Below, one piece after another: positions 8,889 to 17,465 of a stretch of 64,000 nt of DNA (position 1 is the stretch's first letter; each line of letters opens with the position of its first letter). This DNA is from Fidelibacterota bacterium (GTDB taxonomy: Bacteria > Pseudomonadota > Alphaproteobacteria > Rhodospirillales > Rhodospirillaceae): assembly GCA_947475295.1 (NCBI GenBank), contig CANJLF010000001.1, positions 62,001-126,000 of the forward strand. Direction: 5' to 3'. Below the pieces are notes generated by a model. It was not told the DNA's origin, made no database searches, and saw nothing but the letters and a program-made list of their open reading frames with translations. Position numbers and translations under genes: made by a program.

Positions 8889-9452
8889 GTGGAGCCCGCA
8901 CCTTCGCGCGTGTGCCTGGGCGTCATTGTCGGCGTCAAAGGTTTGCAAGGCGAGGTGCGGATCAAGAGCTTCACCGAACGGCCCGCGGATGTCGCGGCCT
9001 ACGGCCCTGTGACGACGGATGACGGGCGCAGCTTCGCGCTCACCGTTACAGGCGCCGCCCAAGGCGTGGTCACGGGCCGCCTCAAGGGTGTGGCCGATCG
9101 GAGTGCGGCCGAGGCCTTGAAGGGCGTGAAGCTCTACGTCGAGCGCAAGGCGCTGCCCGCGACCGGCGACGGCACCTACTACCACGCCGACCTGGTCGGC
9201 TTGGCGGTGGAGCTAGCGAGTGGCGAGAAGCTTGGAAAGATTACGGCGGTCTACAACTTTGGCGCCGGCGATATGATCGAAGTGACGGCGGCAGATGGGC
9301 GGACGGAACTTGTGCCCTTCACCGAAGCGGCTGTGGCTAAGGTCGATATGGCGGGCGGCAAGGTGACGATACAGCCGCTGCCGGGTTTGTTTGCCGACGA
9401 CTCGGACGAAGGCGAGAGAGCAAAGGAAGAAGCAGGAGGTGATGACACTTAA
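8889..9452 (+). CDS. rimM: Ribosome maturation factor RimM
   Basis: RimM assists assembly of the 30S head and binds ribosomal protein S19. The 187-residue protein has the N-terminal RimM domain ([20 protein letters not shown]) and a PRC-barrel (about 95-165, with [11 protein letters not shown] and GAGDMIEV), then a short acidic tail. It starts with GTG directly behind the rpsP stop and its 3' end overlaps the start of trmD, so translation is probably coupled across rpsP-rimM-trmD, the usual order. Confidence 0.96.
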   Translation: MEPAPSRVCLGVIVGVKGLQGEVRIKSFTERPADVAAYGPVTTDDGRSFALTVTGAAQGVVTGRLKGVADRSAAEALKGVKLYVERKALPATGDGTYYHADLVGLAVELASGEKLGKITAVYNFGAGDMIEVTAADGRTELVPFTEAAVAKVDMAGGKVTIQPLPGLFADDSDEGERAKEEAGGDDT

Positions 9453-10164
9453 GGCACCCTTCCGTGCCGTGGCACTGACACTGTTCCCCGAGATGTTCCC
9501 GGGGCCATTGGGTGCTTCGCTTGCGGGAAAGGCCTTGCAGGACGGGGTTTGGGCGTTGGAAACGGTGGACATTCGCGGGTTCGCGAGCGATAAACACCGC
9601 ACCGTCGATGACAGTCCCTTCGGGGGCGGCGCCGGCATGGTGATGCGGCCCGATGTACTCAAGGCAGCCATCGCAGCGTCCCGCCCGAACGGCACGCCGC
9701 TGATCTATCTGACCCCCAGGGGCCGGATTTTGGATCAGGCCCGCGTGCGGGACTTGGCTTTAGGTCCGGGTGTCACACTGATCTGCGGCCGCTACGAAGG
9801 TGTGGATCAGCGCCTGCTGGAGGCCGAAGAGGTGGAAGAGGTCAGCCTCGGCGACTTCATCCTCTCCGGTGGCGAAGCGGCGGCGATCGCGCTGCTCGAT
9901 GCGGTGGTCCGGTTGCTACCGGGCGTGGTTGGTAAGACAGAGTCGCTGGAGAACGAGAGTTTCGAGACGGGCCTTTTAGAGTATCCGCACTACACGCGAC
10001 CCGACACGTGGCAGGGGCGCGAGGTGCCCGAGGTCCTCAAGTCCGGTCACCATGCCAAGGTCGCGGCATGGCGTCAGGCCCAGGCGGAAGAGATAACCCG
10101 CATTAGGCGTCCCGATTTGTGGGCGCGGTATGCAAAGGCGAAAAACAAAAGCGCGCCCGAATAG
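9442..10164 (+). CDS. trmD: tRNA (guanine-N1)-methyltransferase TrmD
   Basis: TrmD makes m1G37 in tRNAs, which prevents +1 frameshifting. It is a SPOUT-fold enzyme with a trefoil knot. From ATG 9442 it is 240 residues, with [15 protein letters not shown] at the N terminus, [16 protein letters not shown], and the SAM-binding knot [12 protein letters not shown] and [11 protein letters not shown]. The frame is open upstream to 9391, but this ATG gives the family's normal N terminus. AGGAGGT (9434-9440) lies unusually close to the ATG. The start overlaps the last 11 bases of rimM. Confidence 0.96.
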   Translation: MTLKAPFRAVALTLFPEMFPGPLGASLAGKALQDGVWALETVDIRGFASDKHRTVDDSPFGGGAGMVMRPDVLKAAIAASRPNGTPLIYLTPRGRILDQARVRDLALGPGVTLICGRYEGVDQRLLEAEEVEEVSLGDFILSGGEAAAIALLDAVVRLLPGVVGKTESLENESFETGLLEYPHYTRPDTWQGREVPEVLKSGHHAKVAAWRQAQAEEITRIRRPDLWARYAKAKNKSAPE

Positions 10165-10210
10165 CTTAAGTGGGCGCGCGAAGCAAAGCAGAGCGAAAAG
10201 GACGACGACG

Positions 10211-10606
10211 ATGAACATACTGCAAAAACTCGAACACGATTACATGACCGAGATGCTGGCCAAGCGCGCCGTGCCGGAATTTTCCCCGGGCGACACGCTG
10301 CGCGTCCACGTCAAGGTGTTGGAAGGCCAACGCGAGCGCACCCAGGCTTATGAAGGTGTGTGTATCGGCCGTAAGAATGCCGGCGTGAACTCGTCCTTCA
10401 CCGTCCGCAAGATTTCCTTCGGCGAAGGTGTCGAGCGCGTGTTCCCGCTGTTCGGACCCATCATCGACAAGGTTGAAGTGGTCCGCAAAGGCCGCGTCCG
10501 CCGCGCGAAACTTTACTACCTCCGTGACCGCCGCGGCCGCGCAGCACGCATCACCGAAGAAGGTGGCATGAGCGGCGAAGGCGCTGCCGCGGGCGAAAAA
10601 GCCTAA
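10211..10606 (+). CDS. rplS: 50S ribosomal protein L19
   Basis: L19 sits at the interface of the ribosomal subunits. From ATG 10211 it is 131 residues and shows [39 protein letters not shown] and a short Gly/Ala-rich C-terminal extension. The frame is open upstream to 10130, but ATG 10211 matches the family N terminus and has AAAAGGA about 9 bases before it. It closes the ffh-rpsP-rimM-trmD-rplS row and is followed by an inverted repeat pair before leuC. Confidence 0.96.
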   Translation: MNILQKLEHDYMTEMLAKRAVPEFSPGDTLRVHVKVLEGQRERTQAYEGVCIGRKNAGVNSSFTVRKISFGEGVERVFPLFGPIIDKVEVVRKGRVRRAKLYYLRDRRGRAARITEEGGMSGEGAAAGEKA

Positions 10607-10616
10607 CACCGACTAA

Positions 10617-10744
10617 CCTTCCCCTCGCGGGGAGGTCGGCGAGCATAGCGAGCCGGGTGGGGGGACGTGCCGCGACGCGCGCGCCAAAATAAAAATACCC
10701 CCACCCCCGCGACGTATACGTCGCGCCTTCCCCACAAGGGAGAG
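10617..10744. repeat. Inverted pair of CTTCCCC...GGGTGGGGG intergenic repeats
   Basis: Two diverged copies of a roughly 48-bp repeat face each other: 10617-10664 and, in reverse, 10697-10744. Read in the same direction, both run CTTCCCC or TCTCCC, a short loop, GGGGA, a central palindrome, then GGGTGGGGG. The reversed copy contains a perfect 16-bp palindrome, GCGACGTATACGTCGC (10709-10724). The layout and G/C composition resemble REP-type repeats found between genes in many Alphaproteobacteria. The block fills most of the rplS-leuC gap and could attenuate transcription between them. It is unrelated in sequence to palindromes A and B. Confidence 0.75.
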
Positions 10745-10776
10745 CAGTTGTTCGAGTGAAACTGGATGTTCGTTTT

Positions 10777-12183
10777 ATGACCCAGCCCACAACTCTCTAC
10801 GACAAACTGTGGAACGGCCATGTCGTCACCAGCGACGGTGACGGCAATTCCATTCTCTATGTCGATCTGCATCTAGTCCACGAGGTCACGTCGCCGCAGG
10901 CCTTCGAAGGCTTGCGCGCCGCCGGGCGCAAAGTGCATGCGCCCGCGAAGACCATCGCTGTGCCCGATCACAACGTGCCGACTACCGCCGACCGGTTGCA
11001 GATCGTCCGCGATCCCGAAGGCCGCCTCCAGCTCGAGATGCTCGAGAAGAACTGCCAGGACTTCGGCGTGCCTTATATTCCCATGAGCGACATCCGCCAG
11101 GGCATCGTGCACATCATCGGCCCTGAGCTGGCACTGACGCAGCCCGGCAAGACGATTGTCTGCGGCGACTCACATACTTCCACACATGGCGCGCTGGGCG
11201 CCTTGGCCTTCGGCATCGGCACGTCCGAAGTCGAACACGTGCTCGCCACGCAAACCCTCGCCATGAAAAAGTCGAAGAACATGCGCGTGCAGGTGGACGG
11301 CAAACTGCCGCCCGGCGTCACGGCGAAGGATCTGGTGCTGGCCATCATCGGCAAGATGGGCACCTCCGGCGGCACCGGTCACGTGATTGAGTTCGTCGGC
11401 GAGGCTTTCCGCGATCTGTCCATGGAAGGCCGCATGACGGTCTGCAACATGACCATCGAAGGCGGCGCTCGCGCCGGCCTCATCGCGCCCGATGACAAGA
11501 CTTTTGAATATCTCAAAGGCCGTCCCTACGCCCCTAAGGGCGTGGTCTGGGAGCAGGCGGTGGCCTATTGGCGCACACTGAAGTCCGACGAAGGCGCTGT
11601 CTTTGATAAAGAAGTGCGTCTGTCGGCTGATGAACTCGTGCCCTACGTCACCTGGGGCACCAGCCCTGAAGATGCGCTGCCCATCACCGATAAAGTGCCC
11701 GATCCGAAAAGCTTCGCCGATCCCGCCAAGAAGGCCGCCGCCGTGCGGTCGCTGGAATACATGGGCCTTAAGGCCGGCACGCCCTTGGAGCAGATCAAGG
11801 TCGATAAGGTTTTCATCGGCTCGTGTACCAACGGCCGCATCGAAGATATGCGCGCGGCGGCCGCCGTGTTCAAAGGCCGCAAGGTTGCCGCCGGCGTCGG
11901 CGTGCTGATCGTGCCCGGCTCAGGTCTGGTGAAACATCAGGCCGAAGAAGAAGGCCTCGACCGCATTTTCATCGCCGCCGGCGCCGAATGGCGCGAGCCC
12001 GGCTGCTCCATGTGCCTCGGCATGAATCCCGATACCCTGAAGCCCGGCGAGCGTTCTGCCTCCACGTCCAACCGCAACTTCGAAGGCCGCCAGGGCATCG
12101 GCGGGCGCACCCATCTGGTCAGTCCCGCCATGGCCGCGGCTGCGGCAATCACCGGTCATCTGACCGACGTGAGAAAGATATAA
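10777..12183 (+). CDS. leuC: 3-isopropylmalate dehydratase large subunit
   Basis: LeuC with LeuD isomerises 2-isopropylmalate to 3-isopropylmalate in leucine synthesis. The 468-residue aconitase-family protein keeps the three 4Fe-4S cysteines ([10 protein letters not shown] and CSMCLGMN), the [11 protein letters not shown] motif and the [10 protein letters not shown] region. A longer frame starts at 10756, but ATG 10777 ([17 protein letters not shown]) fits the family. It leads a compact leuC-leuD-leuB set, with 3 bp between the leuC stop and the leuD start. Confidence 0.97.
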   Translation: MTQPTTLYDKLWNGHVVTSDGDGNSILYVDLHLVHEVTSPQAFEGLRAAGRKVHAPAKTIAVPDHNVPTTADRLQIVRDPEGRLQLEMLEKNCQDFGVPYIPMSDIRQGIVHIIGPELALTQPGKTIVCGDSHTSTHGALGALAFGIGTSEVEHVLATQTLAMKKSKNMRVQVDGKLPPGVTAKDLVLAIIGKMGTSGGTGHVIEFVGEAFRDLSMEGRMTVCNMTIEGGARAGLIAPDDKTFEYLKGRPYAPKGVVWEQAVAYWRTLKSDEGAVFDKEVRLSADELVPYVTWGTSPEDALPITDKVPDPKSFADPAKKAAAVRSLEYMGLKAGTPLEQIKVDKVFIGSCTNGRIEDMRAAAAVFKGRKVAAGVGVLIVPGSGLVKHQAEEEGLDRIFIAAGAEWREPGCSMCLGMNPDTLKPGERSASTSNRNFEGRQGIGGRTHLVSPAMAAAAAITGHLTDVRKI

Positions 12184-12186
12184 GCG

Positions 12187-12804
12187 ATGGAACAGTTCAA
12201 AGTCCTGAAAGCCGTGGCGGCGCCGTTGCCCTTGGTCAACGTCGATACCGACATGATCATCCCGGCGCGGTTTCTAAAAACCATCAAGCGCACGGGTTTG
12301 GGAAAATCGGCCTTCTACGCCATGCGCTATGACGACAGCGGCGCCGAGCGTCCCGATTTCGTGCTCAACAAGGAACCCTACCGCCATTCCAAAATTCTGA
12401 TCGCCGGCGCCAACTTCGGCTGCGGCTCGTCGCGCGAACATGCGCCCTGGAGCTTGGCCGACTTCGGCTTCCGCTGTGTCATCGCGCCCAGCTTCGCTGA
12501 TATTTTTTACGGCAACTCCTTCAAGAACGGAATCCTGTGCATCACGCTGCCGCAGGACGAGATCGACAAGCTCGCGGCCAAGGCTGGTTCAGGCAATACC
12601 GCCGGCGGCGAATTCACGGTCGATCTTGAGAACCTGGCCATCACCGCGCCCGACGGCGCCGTGACATCGTTCTCGCTCGACGGCACCAAGCGCAACAATT
12701 TGCTCAAGGGCCTCGACGACATCGGCATCACGCTGCAAAGCGCCGCGAAGATCACCGGCTTTGAAGAACGCCAGCGGCGCGAGCAGCCCTGGCTGTATAC
12801 GTAA
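12187..12804 (+). CDS. leuD: 3-isopropylmalate dehydratase small subunit
   Basis: LeuD is the swivelling-domain partner of LeuC. The 205-residue protein has the typical [16 protein letters not shown] near the N terminus, the substrate-recognition segment [15 protein letters not shown], and [16 protein letters not shown]. It sits directly after leuC and is followed 10 bp later by leuB, so all three are almost certainly co-transcribed. Confidence 0.97.
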   Translation: MEQFKVLKAVAAPLPLVNVDTDMIIPARFLKTIKRTGLGKSAFYAMRYDDSGAERPDFVLNKEPYRHSKILIAGANFGCGSSREHAPWSLADFGFRCVIAPSFADIFYGNSFKNGILCITLPQDEIDKLAAKAGSGNTAGGEFTVDLENLAITAPDGAVTSFSLDGTKRNNLLKGLDDIGITLQSAAKITGFEERQRREQPWLYT

Positions 12805-12814
12805 AGGCGTGACG

Positions 12815-13927
12815 ATGACGGCACCGAAAAAGATTCTGCTGCTGCCGGGCGACGGCATCGGTCCGGAAGTCACGGCCGTCTTGCGTAAGGTCATGGACTG
12901 GTTTCAGCAAACCGGCCGCACGACATTCGACATCACTGAAGGATTGATCGGCGGCGCGTCCTATGATGCCCACGGCACGCCGCTGACGGCGGATACGATT
13001 GCCGCGGCCGGCAAGGCCGATGCCGTCATTCTGGCCTGCGTCGGCGGCCCCAAGTGGGAGAAAGTGCCCTTTGCGGTTCGGCCGGAGGCCGGTCTTCTCG
13101 GCATCCGCAAAGAAATGGGCTTGTTCGCCAACCTGCGCCCGGCGCTGGTATTCGATGTGCTGGCCAATGCATCGACCTTGAAGCCGGAGATTGTCGCGGG
13201 TCTTGACATTATGATCGTGCGCGAGCTTTTAGGCGGCGTCTATTTTGGCGAGCCGCGCGGTATCGAAACCTTGCCCAACGGCGAACGCCGCGGCTTCAAC
13301 ACCCAGTCTTATACGACCTCGGAAATCATTCGCGTCGCGCGCGTGGCCTTTGAGTTGGCGCGCAAACGCGGCAAGAAAGTGCATTCCGTCGAAAAAGCCA
13401 ACGTCATGGAAAGCGGCATCCTCTGGAAAGAAGAAGTCACCAAACTCCACGCCGCCGAGTACAAAGACATCGAGCTTTTGCATATGTATGCCGACAACTG
13501 CGCCATGCAGCTGGCCCGCAACCCCAAGCAGTTCGACGTCATCGTGACCGACAATCTGTTCGGCGATGTGCTGTCGGATCTTGCCTCCATGATGACGGGC
13601 TCGCTCGGCATGCTGCCGTCGGCCAGCCTGGGCGCTAAGGAAGTCTCCGGTCGCCAGGCCGCCCTTTATGAGCCGATCCATGGCTCGGCCCCGGACATTG
13701 CCGGCAAGGGGGTCGCCAACCCGCTCGCCCTAATTCTGTCCTACGCCATGATGCTGCGGTATTCGTTCAATATGGCCGCCGCCGCCGATCTACTCGAAAA
13801 AGCCGTGCAAAACGTGCTGCGGGCCGGTGTGCGCACCGCCGATATCGTCGAAAAGGGCCAAACGCCCGTTTCAACCGCGGTCATGGGTGATGCCGTGGTC
13901 AAAGAGCTGAGCCGCCTCGCGCCGTAA
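12815..13927 (+). CDS. leuB: 3-isopropylmalate dehydrogenase
   Basis: LeuB oxidatively decarboxylates 3-isopropylmalate with NAD+ to 2-oxoisocaproate. From ATG 12815 it is 370 residues. Seen in it are [14 protein letters not shown] at the N terminus, the NAD-binding and substrate motifs (LGLR-type segment [33 protein letters not shown]) and the C-terminal [18 protein letters not shown]. An upstream TTG at 12761 lies inside leuD and is not needed. It is the last gene of the leucine block; AT-rich DNA and a new promoter follow. Confidence 0.97.
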   Translation: MTAPKKILLLPGDGIGPEVTAVLRKVMDWFQQTGRTTFDITEGLIGGASYDAHGTPLTADTIAAAGKADAVILACVGGPKWEKVPFAVRPEAGLLGIRKEMGLFANLRPALVFDVLANASTLKPEIVAGLDIMIVRELLGGVYFGEPRGIETLPNGERRGFNTQSYTTSEIIRVARVAFELARKRGKKVHSVEKANVMESGILWKEEVTKLHAAEYKDIELLHMYADNCAMQLARNPKQFDVIVTDNLFGDVLSDLASMMTGSLGMLPSASLGAKEVSGRQAALYEPIHGSAPDIAGKGVANPLALILSYAMMLRYSFNMAAAADLLEKAVQNVLRAGVRTADIVEKGQTPVSTAVMGDAVVKELSRLAP

Positions 13928-13948
13928 CCCGAACTTATAAATATATAC

Positions 13949-13977
13949 AAAACAACTAGTTACAGAGAATTTATAAT
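13949..13977 (+). promoter_or_regulatory. Candidate promoter for the cold-shock gene
   Basis: A perfect -10 hexamer TATAAT (13972-13977) stands in an AT-rich stretch after leuB, with a weak -35 AAAACA (13949-13954) 17 nt upstream. Transcription would begin near 13985 and give a leader of about 180 nt, a length like that of known csp mRNAs. An alternative is TTGAAA (14009-14014) with TATGTA (14032-14037). Confidence 0.45.
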
Positions 13978-13984
13978 GTGGCCC

Positions 13985-14166
13985 GACAGGATTTGCGCTA
14001 TTCCCGCATTGAAAAAAGTCGCATTAAGTCATATGTAATGCGGGTCGGCTCGCTATGGGGCGACCTTGTTCTGCACTCCCTGTCGAGAGCTAGTCCGGTC
14101 CCGCCCGTTTTGAAGTTAGGCCCACCCTGCATGTGCCGGGTGGTCATCTATTCTTGGAGAGAGACA
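13985..14166 (+). promoter_or_regulatory. Predicted long 5' leader of the cold-shock mRNA
   Basis: About 180 nt without a credible coding region separate the predicted start site from the csp start codon. It contains a stem-loop of CCACCC (14122-14127) with GGGTGG (14138-14143), some 14 nt before the Shine-Dalgarno GGAGAGAG. Long structured leaders that refold at low temperature are known for E. coli cspA; that this one acts so is inference. Confidence 0.4.
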
Positions 14167-14370
14167 ATGCCGGTGGGCACCGTGAAGTGGTTCAATGCGA
14201 CCAAGGGTTATGGATTTATTCAGCCGGAAGACGGCTCGAAGGATGTGTTTGTGCATATCTCGGCGGTCGAACGTTCAAATCTCGGTTCTTTGAACGAAGG
14301 CCAAAAGATCAGCTACGACGTTCAGGAAGAGCGCGGCAAGTCGTCCGCTGCCAATCTGAAGGCCGTCTAA
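14167..14370 (+). CDS. Cold-shock domain protein (CspA family)
   Basis: A 67-residue single cold-shock domain that binds single-stranded RNA and DNA and melts RNA structure. Both RNA-binding motifs are clear: KGYGFI (RNP1) and VFVHI (RNP2), after the typical start [14 protein letters not shown] frame continues upstream to 13978, but ATG 14167 gives the family length and is preceded by GGAGAGAG. It lies just ahead of an IF-1-like gene, so the pair may serve translation under stress. Which csp paralogue this is cannot be told. Confidence 0.95.
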   Translation: MPVGTVKWFNATKGYGFIQPEDGSKDVFVHISAVERSNLGSLNEGQKISYDVQEERGKSSAANLKAV

Positions 14371-14429
14371 TACAATTTTGCGGGGCGGCTCCCGGGTTGT
14401 CGGGGGGTTGTCCCGCCTCTGCCTTTCGC

Positions 14430-14447
14430 CGAGGGCCTTTGCCCTCG
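14430..14447 (+). terminator. Stem-loop between csp and infA
   Basis: A perfect 7-bp stem CGAGGGC/GCCCTCG (14430-14436 with 14441-14447) closed by a CTTT loop lies between csp and the IF-1-like gene. No T-run follows, so it may be a transcript-end or attenuation structure rather than a strong intrinsic terminator. Confidence 0.35.
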
Positions 14448-14475
14448 ACGCGATCAACCCTTCTAGGAGTAGCTC

Positions 14476-14751
14476 ATGGCTAAAGAAGAACTGCTCGAAT
14501 TCGAGGGGGTCGTCACCGATGTTCTTCCCGAAGCGCGCTACCGCGTTAAACTTTCGAACGACCACGAAATCATCGCTTATACCGCCGGGCGCATGAAGAA
14601 GAACCGCATCCGCACGCTGGTAGGCGATCGGGTGACGGTCGAAGTCACGCCCTATGATCTCGATAAGGGCCGCCTGATATTCCGCCATAAGGATACCAGC
14701 GAACGTCCGCCGACAACGGGCGCGCCGCGCCATTTCACTAAGCGCCGTTAA
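14476..14751 (+). CDS. infA: Translation initiation factor IF-1 (long form with C-terminal tail)
   Basis: IF-1 binds the ribosomal A site during initiation. The 91-residue protein has the S1-like OB fold over its first 72 residues: [20 protein letters not shown] at the N terminus, then [16 protein letters not shown] and [16 protein letters not shown]. About 19 extra residues, rich in Pro, Thr and Arg, follow; ordinary IF-1 is about 72. The RBS TAGGAG is good. Longer second IF-1 copies are known in some Proteobacteria, and the position beside a csp gene suggests this may be such a paralogue. Whether another infA exists elsewhere cannot be seen here. Confidence 0.9.
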   Translation: MAKEELLEFEGVVTDVLPEARYRVKLSNDHEIIAYTAGRMKKNRIRTLVGDRVTVEVTPYDLDKGRLIFRHKDTSERPPTTGAPRHFTKRR

Positions 14752-14812
14752 TTTTTTTCGCGGCGGTTGCCGCTGATTTTCCGTCACAACTCCACAACGG
14801 CAGGAGAGTACG

Positions 14813-15037
14813 ATGCGCCAATACAGATATAAGGTCGGGCAGCTCGTGAAGATTTTCCCCCGCGCCGGCGCGTTTGTGCCGCGCCCCTCGGATAAAGTGA
14901 CTTTGCGCGACAGCCGCTTCGAAGTGACGCGCCTGTTGCCTGAAACCGGTTCGGACTTCCAATACCGCATCCGCAATGCCGCCAACGGCCAGGAGCGCGT
15001 GGTGGTGGAGAGCGAAATCGGCCTGGTCGAAACGTAA
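14813..15037 (+). CDS. Small conserved-looking protein of unknown function
   Basis: A 74-residue basic protein with no signal peptide or membrane segment. It starts with YRYKVGQLVKIFPRAG and alternates short hydrophobic and charged stretches (VTLRDSRFEVTRLLPE; YRIRNAANGQERVVVES), which suggests a small beta-barrel such as an SH3-like fold. A strong GGCAGGAGA lies before the ATG. It follows the IF-1-like gene by 61 bp and may belong to the same csp-infA transcript, which would point to RNA or ribosome work. I do not recognise a named family. Confidence 0.75.
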   Translation: MRQYRYKVGQLVKIFPRAGAFVPRPSDKVTLRDSRFEVTRLLPETGSDFQYRIRNAANGQERVVVESEIGLVET

Positions 15038-15100
15038 GGGGCCGGTCGGCCTCATACCCCAATCTTTTCCACCCACACGCCCGTCGCGGTGGCTGTGATC

Positions 15101-16981
15101 ATGGCCGAAGACGATAGCCGCGCGCTGTTTTTCAAAGCGGTGTCTCTTCAGCAAGAGGGAAAAGCGGTAGAGGCCGAAGCCGTCTACCGTGACCTGCTAT
15201 CGCGCAATCCTCGCGTGGTCTCCGCCCACAATAATCTGGGCATGCTGCTCAACGCCGCAGGACGGTTGGAAGAAGCCGCAGGCTGTTTTCGGGCCGCAAT
15301 CGATATCCGTCCTGACCACCCGGAAGCGCTCAACAATCTCGGTATTATCTTGCGCCGCCGCCACGACTACCCCGGCGCCCTCGCGCTTTTTCAGCGGGCT
15401 CTGTCGGCGCGCACGGACAATATCGAAACGCTTATCAATATGGCCGATACGGCGCGCGAAATAGGCCAAGCCGCCGAATCCCTTCGGCTGTCAGAGCGGG
15501 CGCTGGCGCTCGCCCCTGCCGACTATCGCATTCACCGCAATCTCGGCACGCTCTTTGGGGATGCCGGCGATATCGCGCGGTCGATTGAGGCCTTTACCGA
15601 AGCCGCCCGGCTGAACCCCGATTCAGCGCACGTGCGCGGAAGTCTCGCGGCCCAAAGGCTTGCCATTTGCGACTGGGCTGATCGTATCGACGACGAAAAC
15701 GCTTTGTTAGGCGCCATCCGATCCGGCAAGGGCGGCGTCGATCCCTTTACTGCGCTCCTTCTTGGAACGACCGCGGCCGATCAGCTGGCCTGCGCTCAGC
15801 AATATGTTGTGATGCTCGGGACAGGACCAAAGATTTTTGCGGCGCCGGCGCCCCGCACCAATCAAAAGATCAGGCTCGGCTATTTTTCCGGCGACTTTCG
15901 CGAGCATCCGGTCGCGCATCTGTCGGCTGAATTGTTCGAACTTCACGACCGCTCGAAATTCGAGGTCATTGGCTACTCGTACGGTGTCAATGATCAGAGC
16001 GAGCCGCGTATCCGCATAGAAAAAGGCTTCGACAAATTCGTCGACGTACAGTCTTTGTCCGACCGTGCAGTTGCCGAGCGCATCGCCGGCGACGGCATTG
16101 ATATCCTCATTGATCTTTCCGGGTACACCGACCGCGCGCGGGCGGGCGTGGCCTGTCTTCGCCCGGCGCCCATACAGGTCAACTATCTGGGCTTTCCGGG
16201 CACCCTTGGCGCGAAATATATCGACTACATCATCGCCGATGATTTCGTCCTGCCGCCGGAACACCGCCCGTTCTACACCGAACAGCCGGTCTATTTACCC
16301 GATTGCTATCAGGTCAATGACAGCAAGCGCGCCATCGCCGCCGAGACGCCGACGCGTGCCGAGTGCGGCCTTCCAGAAGAAGGATTTGTCTTTTGCTGCT
16401 TCAACAATTGCTCAAAGATTACGCCGGTCGTGTTCGCTGCTTGGATGAACCTGCTGCGCCAGGCGCCGGGAAGCGTGCTCTGGTTGTTGGGCATGCGCCC
16501 GTTGGCGAGCGAGAACCTGCGTAAAAGAGCCGCCGCCGTTGGCGTGGCCCCAGAGCGTCTCGTTTTCGCGCCGCGACTGCCGCTCGCCGCCCACCTCGCA
16601 CGGCATCGACTTGCCGACTTGTTCCTCGATACATTGCCGTACAACGCGCACACCACCATGAGCGATGCGCTTTGGGCGGGCCTGCCGGCGGTGACATGTG
16701 TGGGCGACACTTTCGCCGGGCGGGTGGGCGGCAGTCTGTTGCGGGCGGTTGGTCTCCACGAACTCGTTACGACCAAGGCCGACGACTATGAGGCGCTCGC
16801 CCTATCCCTGGCGACGGACCCCGACCGGCTCAAAAGCCTGAGCCAAAAACTCGCGCGGGATCTTCCCACCGCCCCGCTGTTTGACTCGCACCGGTTCACG
16901 CGCCATCTCGAGACGGCCTATACACGGATGCATGAATTTCGCCGCGCGGGCAAACCGCCCGAGATGATTGTCGTCACTTAA
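15101..16981 (+). CDS. TPR / O-GlcNAc-transferase-like protein (glycosyltransferase family 41)
   Basis: A 626-residue protein in two parts. Residues about 1-190 are TPR repeats (AHNNLGMLLNAAGRLEEA; ALNNLGIILRRRHDYPGA). Residues about 250-620 match the SPINDLY/OGT catalytic region: RLGYFSGDFREHPVAHL, DILIDLSGYTDRAR, APIQVNYLGFPGTLG, and LFLDTLPYNAHTTMSDALWA. Such proteins transfer a sugar from a UDP-sugar to protein Ser/Thr; in some bacteria they modify flagellins. No flagellin is in this window, so the target is unknown. ATG 15101 is preferred over GTG 15089. It ends in an 8-bp convergent overlap with the next gene. Confidence 0.88.
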   Translation: MAEDDSRALFFKAVSLQQEGKAVEAEAVYRDLLSRNPRVVSAHNNLGMLLNAAGRLEEAAGCFRAAIDIRPDHPEALNNLGIILRRRHDYPGALALFQRALSARTDNIETLINMADTAREIGQAAESLRLSERALALAPADYRIHRNLGTLFGDAGDIARSIEAFTEAARLNPDSAHVRGSLAAQRLAICDWADRIDDENALLGAIRSGKGGVDPFTALLLGTTAADQLACAQQYVVMLGTGPKIFAAPAPRTNQKIRLGYFSGDFREHPVAHLSAELFELHDRSKFEVIGYSYGVNDQSEPRIRIEKGFDKFVDVQSLSDRAVAERIAGDGIDILIDLSGYTDRARAGVACLRPAPIQVNYLGFPGTLGAKYIDYIIADDFVLPPEHRPFYTEQPVYLPDCYQVNDSKRAIAAETPTRAECGLPEEGFVFCCFNNCSKITPVVFAAWMNLLRQAPGSVLWLLGMRPLASENLRKRAAAVGVAPERLVFAPRLPLAAHLARHRLADLFLDTLPYNAHTTMSDALWAGLPAVTCVGDTFAGRVGGSLLRAVGLHELVTTKADDYEALALSLATDPDRLKSLSQKLARDLPTAPLFDSHRFTRHLETAYTRMHEFRRAGKPPEMIVVT

Positions 16982-17333
16982 GGTGAGTCGCAGCGTCCAC
17001 GCCGGCCTTTTCCAAATGCGCGCCCAGGCGGCCGGTCACAAACAGCCCGAACATCCTGAAATCACTGAGCAGCGACCACCACGGATGGATGAAGGTGGCA
17101 GGCTTGTTGTGTTCCACCGCGCCGTGGGCGGTCCAGGCGAAGCCGTAGCCGGCGACGGGCACGGCGATCAACGCCCAGGCGTTCACCGCCGCGCCGTAGA
17201 CCAGCAGCACGATCACGAGCGTCGTGCCGATATAGTGCAGGACCCGAGTTGCCGGCTTTGCGTGCTCGCGCAGGTAGAACGGCCAGAAGGCGGCATAGGT
17301 CGAAAATCGCTGGGTTTCAGGCGCTGGGCTCAT
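16974..17333 (-). CDS. DUF962 (Mpo1-like) membrane protein
   Basis: A 119-residue protein with two hydrophobic hairpins (about 30-50 and 50-70) and the DUF962 hallmarks: FWPFYLREHAKPATRVLHYIG near the start, then a Gly/Trp-rich middle and EHNKPATFIHPWWSLLSDFRM (here given across its conserved His and Asn). Yeast Mpo1 of this family is a dioxygenase in fatty-acid alpha-oxidation; conserved histidines suggest the same chemistry, but bacterial members are uncharacterised. The open frame extends to 17447; ATG 17333 gives the family N terminus. It is convergent with the OGT-like gene and divergent from asd. Confidence 0.85.
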   Translation of the reverse strand: MSPAPETQRFSTYAAFWPFYLREHAKPATRVLHYIGTTLVIVLLVYGAAVNAWALIAVPVAGYGFAWTAHGAVEHNKPATFIHPWWSLLSDFRMFGLFVTGRLGAHLEKAGVDAATHLK

Positions 17334-17465
17334 CACAGGATTATGGCTGATTTCCTTGGGAAATGTTGATTTCGAAAGCCGTCCGGCGTAGTTTGCCGCA
17401 CCTTTCGGCCCCTTTGGCGCGAAGCGCGGCGGGGGCGCGTGAAACACAAACGAGAATAATGGATT

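Noticed and set aside
10709-10724. Perfect palindrome GCGACGTATACGTCGC as an operator for leuC
   Set aside because: It lies inside one arm of a repeat pair, which explains it without a regulator.
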